Below are positions 37,501-49,500 of a stretch of 64,000 nt of DNA, in pieces (positions within the stretch are counted from its first letter, which is position 1; each line of letters opens with the position of its first letter). The DNA lies in contig OX621250.1 in assembly GCA_951640165.1 (NCBI GenBank), forward strand, positions 15,711,501 through 15,775,500, in the 5' to 3' direction. This DNA is from Pseudoips prasinana. Taxonomy: Eukaryota > Arthropoda > Insecta > Lepidoptera > Nolidae. Below the pieces are notes generated by a model that was not told the origin of the DNA, searched no databases, and saw only the letters and a program-made list of their open reading frames with translations. The position numbers and the translations under genes were made by a program.

Positions 37501-40500
37501 TACTTCGGTGACGACGCTTTGGGCAATATTAGGTAGCAGTCGCGTGACCTAGCCCGTAATTTTAACTAATCAATATAGAGGTTGTGGTCGGTGGATTGCG
37601 TCATGTTTACATGTTGTTCGCCCTTGCATAAGTTTGACGATGAATGAAAACAGTTTTTAGAGTTCTGTACCCAAAGGGTAAAACGGGACCCTATTACTGA
37701 GACTTCGCTGTCTGTCTGTCTGTCCGTCTGTCACCAGGCTGTATCTCTAGAACCGTGATAGTTAGACAGTTGAAATTTTCACAGATGAAGTATTTCTGTT
37801 GCCGCTATAACAGCAAATAAGTACTAAAAAACAAAATAAAATAAATATTTAAGGGGGCTCCCATGCAACAAATGACAATTTTTGGCTCGTTGTTATAGAT
37901 AATGGTACGGAACCCTTCGTGCGCGAGTCCGACTCTCACTTGGTCGGTTTTGGTATTGAATTTTTGAACAGCCTCTCGACTGCTGGTGGAAATTCGTAAC
38001 CTTGAATGCTAACGCTCACGAAAAATCCAAACTAGGAATATTTTGTCAAGAATGTTTTTGTTTTATGATTTGATATGGGTGAGACGTTCCGTGATTGGAT
38101 TCGCGTCGAATTCTGTATTTCTGTGTAGCTTTACCATTTATATTAAATGATTACTTGTACCTAAACCTATTTACCTTTTATCAAAGTTACATGTTAAATA
38201 TTACTTCTGTTTTTTATTGTTTCGTTCCAAATAAAAAGGGAAAGGTTTTGGTGCAGCTCATACCGTTCATCCGTCCGCTTGTCTCAGTTTTACATGTCAA
38301 CACATTATTATGTACTGCTTACTTAAAAAAAGATTAATTATTAGAATTGCAAAGAGTACGATAAAATTCTTTTTTATTTGAAAAACGACACGTAGTCCCG
38401 TTTTCAAATAAAAAAAATAATTTTATCGTGGCCTGCGGCCATATTTATAAAATATTATTCCTCGCTATGTATTAGGCTTATTATTTGATTTAAATACAAT
38501 TATGGCTTAAAAAGCTTTCCAGTGTATTATTAGTACAACTGATAATATACTGGACGTAGACATTTTTGGATTCTGAAATGGATGTTAAAAGGATAAATTC
38601 CTGTATTATAAGTAATTAATTGAACTGTAGTAATCCACTACACCACGTCGGGGTCGACAGTTCAGTGAGGCTACTAATTCAGTAGAATACTCCAGTATAA
38701 TCCATTGAGAGGCAAGATAGCATTGAAAATTATATTACACTAGCTTTAAACTTTATAAATTATAGCCTATGTGTTAATCCAGGGTATCGGCTAACTCCAT
38801 ACCAAATTTTATTGAAATCGCTCCAGCCGTTTAGACGTGAAGAAGTAACAAACATACACACTCACAAACTTTCGCCGTTATAATATTAGTGTGACAGTTT
38901 ACTCTAAGCAGGTTCTATACTGTAGGAGTCCAATACAAAGCTGAGTCCGTTTCACATTATTTACTCTTTTCAAACCACTTTAAAATAATAATATCGTCCA
39001 ACACAATTCAAAATTTTCATCATAGCATGCAAGAGAGTGAGAGAATAATGTCTTGAGTAAGTGCAGTAAATTACATTTCGCATTACCGGGTTGATACTAC
39101 ACAAAGGGCGATCAATAAATGAATCTTTACTGGCAGTAATATCTCACACCTTCACAAAGCTTTCTAAGATGACTGAGTAAGTTTATAATGTACAAAACTG
39201 TCTTGTCTGACTCTTAGAAACTTACGTAACTTAACATTGTTGTGTCTGATAGCGTCCATGGTGATCTAATTATTTGTATCTAGTCATACATTGTGGAACG
39301 CAATAAACGATTGAGTATGAATTTTAATTAATTAACAACAAATGGAGGCTTTAAACATTTTTGCCATTGCTATGTAGGTTAATAAAAAAACCTAATAGTG
39401 TTGTTTACTTAGCTATGCCTAGGGGATCTTGCGGGTTATAATTGTATTATGTTTTGGTGCCGATAGTCTTAAGTGGGTTTATCTTCTGCTTAGGTAATAG
39501 GTCCGTAGCTCTCACTGCCTTTATAGTGCCGTTAACCTATTAAGGCGTAATCTTCTTTGACGTTAGTACTTAAGCGACGATTAATGAAGCAACCGCTAAG
39601 GACAAAGACCTTTTGCCTTATCCCACTTAAGAATTAATACTAAGTACACTTAGTCATCAGTAAATCAAAGCACAGACGTGCAAGCTCGTTTTCTAAATTG
39701 CCTCATTACTTTCTGTAAATATAATAACACACATTTATATGTCAGTAAGCTTTGATTACATTAAAGTGAACTTGTGCAATAAAGTTACAAATACAAATTA
39801 ACATTTGTTTAGATTTATGATTTACAGACGCCAGCACATCAAGCTACCCCAATCTGTCAAATTTCCCCAATTGAAAGCGTAAAAATATGTTTTTGTGATA
39901 AAGTTGAAAATGTATAAAAGAAATTTGACAGATAGGGGTAGCTGGATGTGCTGGCATATGTACCAAGCGCTGTTTCATTGTCCTATAGTGTTCTCCAACG
40001 TGGCTAAAGTGAAGTAAATTAAACAAACTATTTTCGTTTCTGGGTGTACATAAAACTTGTTATTGTTTCAGGCAAACGGCAACATCAACAAGAGCAAGCT
40101 TCGAAATCTTCACGTTCTCCGTCGCCGGAGCCGGTGAGGGCGGCGTCTCCGGCGACTAATGGCGACTCGTTCCGGCAGCTACTGCGGACCCCGCCGCCTC
40201 CGGTCCGGGTCGGGCCGCCGCCCTCACCACCGGTGCCAACACACCCAGTGGCTCCCGTAGCTCCTGAACCGGCTGCTCCACTACCTCTTCACCCATGCGC
40301 TGTCTGCGGACGCACTTTCGTGCCACAATCCTTAGCGAAACATGTGAAGATATGTGAAAAAATGATGGTCAAGAAAAGGAAAACGTTTGATTCTTCCAGG
40401 CAAAGGCGTGAAGGTATGACAGATTTTAATTTAGTTTACTGTTTTCTAAAACAGAATTTGCAACATTCATTAGCAAGAAGCAAGGAAAGTTGGTCGAATG

Positions 40501-43500
40501 TATTGCATTGCAAATCCAGGTTTACTCATTAGGAGATATCCCTAGGAAAAGTGAATGGAGAAATTCTAGTAGTGTGTTTCATTGATCATACGCCCAGTGT
40601 GGTTTAAGGTTGCGGGTTTACTAACTTCAGTTTTTGTTAAATTCAGTGTTAAGATTGTCAAAGTTTGATGTAGACAGCATATTGCATGTCCTCAGGAAAT
40701 TGGGTTTCATGATTTAGCAGTGAAATAGATTTTGTTGAGTTTTATTTCATTTAGTAGAGTATCTTTATGTACGAATGTATGATCAAATATTTGACCATTG
40801 GCATGATTTTATGTGTATTTTTATTGACGTTTCCTTTATTTTTGTGGGTAATAAGGGCTGTCCACGGCGAACGGTGTTAATTCCGGTGAGTGGGTGAACG
40901 GTTTACATATCCTTGCCATTCATTTATGTGACTCCTTGTATGCGAACGTATTACTAACATGGCCACACGTCTAACCTACTGTTGCATTTCAATAAGGCTA
41001 CATTATCCTTTACGAATGGATGCTAATGAACTGTTTTTCCTTTCTTGGAAATATTCTTAAGTTTTCTGAATGTTCTAGCTAGTGGTTACTATTCCAATGC
41101 AGCCTTTAGTAAAACGTAACTTTTTACATAGTCTATTCACATATTTAGGTAGTTAGTCTACTTATAATAGTTTGGTCACAGTCGTGCAACGAATTTGCGA
41201 TGGTGATGTGATGATAGGTTATTGAAATATGATCTACTTAGATAGGTCGAAATTTTATGCTTGAGAGAAAACGTTTCCACGATTAGGTATATTATTTTAC
41301 TTATTTAGTAGGTATATATTATTATTATTATTTGTTTCTTTCTTCAAGACGAATGATGATGACCGACAAGTCTTAACAAAAAGTGAAGCTTAAAAATATT
41401 TATGTAAATGATTATTGTGTTGCGGTGACAATATGTCATCCTAACACGACTCCAACGAGGTCTCTATTTGCATATTTGTTTGCTTGGTACGTTGCCCATA
41501 CGTTTAGCAATATAGGTACGCCTTCATAAAATCTGATGTTATATTAAGGTCGCTATTCGCCGCCATGTATCCTGTATTCATAATAATACTACGTTATCGA
41601 TTAGAACTGTTATAATCCAAAAAAATAAATAATTAAGTATATATGTTTAGAAGTGATATTATATCCAAATTTCCCCGTGGATATAAATATATTAAAGTAT
41701 ACGTAGTATAAAATTAAAAAACCCCACACGAATTGCGTCAGATTATCGACGTTTATGTACGGGAAGATTTTATAAATTGGTTTTCTACACGTTCGCGTTG
41801 TTCAGATTAATTATAATGAAATGAAATGAATAAAAGTTCACTGTAAAACTGCTAAACAGTTTGTTGACAGATGTAGCTCCCGTTTTTTACATATCTTAAA
41901 CAAATAAATTAGAAAGTTCAATTAAAGAAAAATAAAGAAAAGAGAAATAATAAACCAATTACATATATTATAGACAAATGAGTTTCTTGAATTGAATTCC
42001 TTGGTTTTTCCACTATTTATGGAATACCTTCATATATAGTGAAATTATATTTATGTAGTGTTTATATTAATATATTTTATTTTATATAGTTATAATTATA
42101 TTTATGTACGTCAGACGTCATGAAATCAGAAATTAGTTATTCGTTTCTAAGGACCACGTAATTTTTGTACTAAGGAATTCGGCCTTCGTACAATGCAAAA
42201 AAAGACGAGGACATTCTACACTAAGAGATAATCTCTAAGTCGCATATAAGCAAAATAGTCCCTTGATGGCAACCCTAACTAAACACCATGCCTCGTGACT
42301 ATAATTAAGCCTTAGCTCTTTAGAAATGCATGGGTTGTCTGTCACACATTGTTAGTGAACATCTGGCGTCATTACTAGTGTTTGTTCTACAAATTAGTGA
42401 AGTGTGTACAATTTTGCTCATTTTCTTTGTCTGTGTGTTTTATGTGCACTGTGTCTGTTAAGTTTTACCTTCTGAGTGGTTGTTCCGTGTTTGCGTATTT
42501 ACTTTGTGATATGCACCGTGTGTAGAAAGTACTTTTGCATCATTTTAACTACACTGTAGAATATAGAAATTATACTAACTGGAACGAGCTCATATAACAA
42601 AGAATGGCATGCTTATATTAGTTTATCATTTAAAAATAACGGTAAACCGCACGGCATTTTGATTAAAACGGTGAATAAGGAATAGATTTATTAAGAAAAC
42701 TACAAATATATACACTATCTTTTTTGCATTTTAGGTACAGACTTGGAACAATACTTGCCAAAGAATTTCGGTCTTCCGGAGAACAGTCCGTTCTTAGAGA
42801 AAAGTCCTCCAAACACAGCCAAGCCAACGCCCAAGCCGAAGCCACAGTCTATAAGAAATGCTATAACTAAGGTAAGTAGGACAGGGCATTAAATGTTTAG
42901 AACAATAAACAAATTGACTAACGTTTTGCCAGAGGTCGCCAGAGCTTAAAAGGAGAACAGAATTTGAGCAATGCGTGCTGTAAACACCATGGCTATGGAC
43001 ACCGCTGGCCACAAGGTCGGCTACATGCTTGTTTACCAACCTCTGTAATATAAAAAAAAACATAGTAAGTTTGTTTAATGTTGGTTCTCGAGGTCGTATA
43101 TAGAGAAGCCCCCAAGAGATCGAAAGCCCCTAGGAGTCAGTTGCACCATTTTGCAACTGTTGTCTCATTACCTATTTAATGTGAGCAGAATTTTAAATAA
43201 ATAGTATCATCAGTTCAGTATATGTATGTGTTGACTTAAAAAAAGAATCAATTTCTACTGTTTTTTTCAAGGAGCTCAAATTCGACTGTACATTATTGTT
43301 TTTAAGAACCGATTTTGATAATTCTAAAGGAGACGGATACGTCTTCATACAATATTGGGCCCGAACGTAAAAAGATAAAAGTGGTGTCAATTAATGGATC
43401 TATAAATTATCAGCCAACCACTAATAATTCCATAGATTTTTTCAATCTGTGAGCAGAGTTATAAAAGATTTAGTACTTAATAGAGAGGTTATGTACTAAC

Positions 43501-46500
43501 CTATACTAAACAGCAGATTATTAAGAGCGATTGCTATTTAATAGTTATCCGTGTCCAGTATGTTAGCAAAAGTCGTAGACGTTAAGCAATATAAGAAGTC
43601 CGTAGAGAGAATACAGCTGTCGAGGGATATATAAACAAAACAATAAAAAATACTGAAGTCACACACGCACTAAACGATACGAGAAACGAGTGACCGATCA
43701 TAGATTAGGATTCAAAATCTGTCACCAGTCACTGTCAGCATAGATTAAAAATATAGTTATTTAGCCAATAACGAATAAATCGATTTGAACGATAACCGAT
43801 ATTGTTATTTCTATTTATTTTATTTTTTACTGTTGACATTATGTTAATGTATTTAATAATTATTATGATTAAATCGGTTATCTGGTGTCTGGTGCAAGAG
43901 TTTTATATTACATTGTTTGAACTCATTACCGTTAATCGATTATAGTAATCAACGACCAAATTTAATTCGTGTCTTAAACTTATTTCGAGATTTCTCATTT
44001 TCCAGATTGTAAATTGGGTAATTTTTTTACAGTTTGAAATAGAAAAATATAACGCTATTTTTAAACCATATCTCAACTTATTCCAGTCAGGCCCAGAAAT
44101 CCCCGTCTCCTTTGAACGTTTTCGTGATGCTCCCATATTCTAAATTCAAATCGGTTATAATAAAGAATCGTCAAACCCGGTTCTGTATTTTTAGTGTAGG
44201 TAGTTATATCTTACATTATTATATATTACATATATCTTACATTTTATAACTTATATATTGATAATGATGATTTATGAACGCCACGCTGACGGCTTTTATA
44301 ACAACAAAGTGTGTAAAAATCGATACCTACTGAAATGGTCTCATACTTTAAAGTGCCACTCATGAAACAGAGTCGTTACATACATTATTCAGTACCATTT
44401 TACCTTCAACTGTAATGGGCTCTGTTTGGACTTTTCAAACGTTACTTTGTAATGTAAATACTTAAGTATCCATTGCCTATTCCGTTGTTTCTACTGAGCA
44501 TACAGTAGACTACTTGGTCAAAACTCTAAAACAGGTTTGTATAACTTTGTAATTCATCATGTCAGGCGACTGATGTGCTGGACAAAAACCTCCCGAAAAG
44601 ATTTCCATAATGGAGTTGTGTCCATCATTTGCCAATGCCATAATCGCTTCGCTTGCCAGTAGTTGCCAAACATTCTGTAGAGTATTATCCTGATGAATGT
44701 ATTTAACACACCGGCCCTTAATAATATGTTGTACTAGCCCTATATTATAAGCCTTGAGATCTTAGAACACTTTTTATAGGATGTGTCTGAGTCTCCCGGA
44801 TTCTAATTTCCAAATTTAAAGTGTGTTACAATATTTAAGTGAAATAATAACTAAAAACTAATTTTCTATGTAACTAACAGTTTATATACGATGTAACTAA
44901 TGCTGAAAATCTTTGATGGCATCTAAGTATTATCTTTTGTGCAGCCAATGGCAGAACTCCAAAGATGTCCGCACTGCAGCCGTGCTTTCGGTGTACGCGC
45001 TTTTGAACGGCACGTGGAATGGTGTGCAGACAAGGCAAAGATTTTGCCCGCTGCGCCCGCGCAACCACCTCCGCATATCGCTGATGCCAAACAAAGACTA
45101 AACGCGCGAACACAGTACAAAGCACCCCTAGCGCGCGGACGACGGTTAGTATCTTTCTTACTTTGTAATCTAATCGTTTGAATTCTGAATCCCACATACT
45201 ATCTCCAACAAAGTTATACTAGATGCACTCTGCACTTTCAATTCGCAGCAGCTACGTATAGTAGTGGGTAAGGAAGCTGCGAATCGAGCAAGCCGTGTGG
45301 GTGGGCACTCTGATATAATTATCGGTGTACGACCTCCATGGCTAGGGTTACGTACTTTTGTCGTTTTTATACACTGTGTGATCTCGCTCACGTGTTGCAC
45401 ATCGCGCTCAGAACTAAATTTAATCGAAAATACTAAAAATCCTGAGATTTTATGAGATTAGCAAAATCCAGCCGCAATCTTGAAGTCTCAGAAAAAATCC
45501 TGAGATATGTAACCCTGTCCACGGCATGCTCAATCTTTGTAGAAAGACAATATAAAATATATTTGTAAGTATTAGGTATTATTGAAATACTATATTTTCC
45601 AAATAAGTCTAACTATGCTTATATTCAAAGTAGTAAATATAATTTTAATTTACAGGTCTTCCCAAACACGCGAAAAGTCATCGAACAGCCGGTCGACGTC
45701 CGTAGAGTCATCGCGCGGTGGCTCGTCACCGCCGCCTCCGCGCGAATACGGCGATTACAAACATGGACGGACCAGAGCTTCAGGTAAGAAACCTTTATGA
45801 CTTTATAAATATAACTACACAGTTTATAACTGTCATATTAACACTAATATGACTGTTCTTTAGGGAATCGTACTGTACCAATTCTATTATCATTAGTGAT
45901 GCGCGGGGTACAAATTAAAACTGTATGCACAGCTAGTACTACTAATGTTTTAACTCTAACCGTACCTTAACGTACCCACTAACCTATCAAAATAATGAGT
46001 TCGCGCCTAGATGCGTATATCTATATATTCGCGTTTATCCTATGTTAGTAAGTAATTATGGAAATAAAAAGCAAAAAACAAAGGGGCCAATCACAATTTA
46101 CGAGTCACACTTTTCTGCAATGACGTTTAGCCTCGCCAATTTATTTACGGACATACGATTACTAAATTTAAATCGGTAATCCATGACAGACCATAGATTT
46201 AATTGATGTGCACCTCAATATTTATTAAGTATGAACATATTTTTTGCAGAATCTGTATCCAGCAACGACTGCCATGATGATCATTCACCTCACATACCAG
46301 TTATCAGGAACACAAGAAATTCTCTCAATAGTACATCAGGCGACGCTAATGTCAAGGCAAGGCAGGCCAGGCTCGCTAAAGATCTCAGCAATTCGAGGTA
46401 TGAAATTTCATTACTTGGTAATACTACCACGATTTAAAAAAATAGATTATAATGTAGAACCCATTCAGTTATGTATCAAATAAGGGGAAAGGAAGGCTCT

Positions 46501-49500
46501 TTTTAATTTCGTTCAAATACTTTTATTCATATATCTACAGTTTTGTTCCTGTCTCCTTGTTTGTTACGCCATATGCAAAAAAATATTTACCTTCCTTTCC
46601 CCTTCACTAGAAAAACCCAAGAACCCTACCCTTCCTCCGTACAACAATGTAATACTGATCCAAATATCAAGAAAAATGTTTCGCAACAAAAATCAAAAAA
46701 TGATATCAGTGCGAAGCAACAACAACAATTTAAAAAACTTGAAAAGATTGCCAATAAATACAGACAAAAATCTCTAAACGATATAAAAGAAATACATGAA
46801 GATTCGCCCATCAAGAGCAAATTACCAGTCATAAAAAAGACGCATGCAAAAACATCTAAACCACAAGATGATAAACGTGGCCAAAACCGTCACAATATAA
46901 AAAGTAGTATTGATGAACATATTGATTTTAGTGATACGAATATTAAGAAAAGAACGTTAAAATCTATCAAAGCACCTTCAGAAGCGTCATTGGTCAGTAA
47001 TAAGACCAATTCTAACAAAGACACTAAAGTCAAAAATAAAGTAAAAAAAGAAGTCGTGAAGAAAATCAAAGAAACCAGTATGAGCTTAGATAGCCTTGAT
47101 GAATATCTTCCAAATTCAGGTGGTGATGGAAACCGTCAGTCAATTGGTATAAATACAGAGCTTCTATGTGTACCATGCGTAATACACGATAATACAGATC
47201 TGAAGAAATCTAGCAAGAAAAATGACACTAATGAAGTCGACAATACTAAAGCACTCGGAAAAAATATTCCTGAACCTCAAATTGAGTTACTTTACAAAAA
47301 CCCGTCAATTTTAATGAATCGGAACAATGTCAAGGAAGTCCACGAAGAAATCTTATTATTAGCAGATCAAGATACAGATTCACATCCAACTTGCACTAAT
47401 TCAATTGTAACACCTAGCACTTCGGGACATAAAAATTTCAACGAAATTGAATCTCGGACAGACTTCCATGCCAATTTCGTCAACAACAGATCACATCCAA
47501 TAATAACAGAAGAGGCGGCAAGTAAGTTAGGCGTTATACATACCCATCTTGGTCATGAATCTAATGCTGAATCCGGTAGTGAAAAACCGCGTGAAATAAT
47601 TCATAGTCTGCCTGACGAGCGCTTTGATCAAGATTATGAACACGATGGTAGCATAGAAATTTTAAACGACTCTCTAGAAAACAGATATGATGATGAATCA
47701 AATCTCAATAACGAAAATGCTATTGAATGTCGACATGGCAGCGGTGAAACATATACTAAGTTTATAGAAGACCCAAATGATTTAGAGGAATTTATGACCA
47801 TAACTAATAAGTTATTAAATAATAACCCCGTTGATGAACATACCAATATCGAAGCAGACTTGAGTAATTTCCATACACCAAAAACAAATTCAATTGAATC
47901 TATAAATGAACCAACAGAACCATCTGTCGGAGAATCAATTAAATATAACTTTTCCGCTACATTCGACGAATTAAAAAGTAACTTGAAAGAACTGCTCGAA
48001 AGTGCTAATAATAACATGAACGATGTTCTGTCTAAGAATTCACAGAAAAATAATGAAAACGACGAGAATACAAAAGAGTCTGAGGTAAATAGAAATGTTT
48101 GCGATATGGAGCATATTACTGTATATCAACTGAAGTTTTATGATAAAAATGTAGAGGATCAGTTACCTTCAGAGAAACCTGCACCACTGTTTAGATTACC
48201 GTTGATTACTGAATCCAATAAAGCAAGTCGGAAAGAAAGTAATAAAAAGAAACCTACAAGAAATTACAAACCAAACAGAAGATACAAAATGTTGGCTGAA
48301 CAAACACGAAATACTATCGAATATAAGACATTTATAGTGGGTCAAAATTGTAATGATAATAGTGATGGGCAATCTAATTCTTCAGAGTCGCCACCACTCA
48401 AGTTGCCGCGTATAGAAAACAAAAGGTTAGATTACTTTGTTTGTACCTCCGCGTTATTCCCCGCCTATAATACGCATTACGTTTTTTTAAATATTTCCCT
48501 TTTATTTATATGATTTTGGTTTAGCTCGGTAAGCTGTATGGGATATTAACACTTTTTTAATTAACTCGGAACTTAGCCATCGATTAATCTATAATGCCAT
48601 TTTATGAAATAATGTTATGTATTAATACACTTTACAGGCTTGACGATACTTACGATCCATTTGTATCAGCTGCTAGGCAAATGAAAGAACTTATGTCATC
48701 AGACACAAACATTCCGAAAAAAATACAAAATAATACAACGAGAGACCACAGCAGAACCCTTCCCGCCCTTCAACCTGCTAAAGAGAAAGGCACTTCCTCT
48801 TACTTCCGTTCTGATAACACTAAAATGATGAAGGACACATTAAACAAAACTTATCAAAAGACACCCACACTACAAAGAATGAAATCGTTCGGTAGTACTA
48901 ACAATGAAAACACAAATAGCACGTTCGGCGGTAGGTGTAGCTCCTTTAGATTAAATAGAAACGATAAAAAACCTACTCCAAAGCTAAATACTACCTTTAC
49001 CAAGTCGAGTAAAGAGAACATCAGTACAACGGAGAAAAATTACTTCAATCGAAACAGTAATCTCAATAGGTCCTTCTCTAGTTACACAGCTTCTTGCTAT
49101 AGTACTCCTAAACCTAAAGATAAGATCCCTAAAATTGCTACGTCCATGTACCATAGTTTCCAACGAAATACAATAAAGCAACCTGCCAAATTAGATAAAA
49201 TAAAGAGAGAAGATGTCAAGAAAGACTTCGTCAATCTCGATGCTATACTTACTGACGACAATTCTTCCATGACCGACAGTAATTACATCGATCCCAGGCT
49301 CATAAATGAAAATGACAATTTGCCTATAAATGTAACTACCATACTTAATAACCCTGATATCATTAGTAGTATGGAATCTCTTCTCACTACAGAAAATTTA
49401 CCAGCTAAGTTCGAGTCATTTAGTGCTGTAACGCAAAGTAATCATAAGGTAATTAATAGTAATAATGAGGTAGTCCATAAATCCATGAAAAGTGAACTTA

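Noticed and set aside
40414..40532. Read-through end of the first-finger exon as a short isoform
   Set aside because: Possible but unsupported; the gaag|gtatga donor and the exact family phrase EGTD created by splicing favour removal.
44874..45197. Overlapping antisense frames at the second finger exon
   Set aside because: The plus strand encodes the C2HC finger in phase with its neighbours; the minus frames are by-products.
45264..45455. Frame in the intron after finger 2
   Set aside because: Not joined by phase-correct splice sites to neighbouring exons.
46626..48017. Antisense frames under the first giant exon
   Set aside because: Shadows of the coding strand, low complexity and without splice context.
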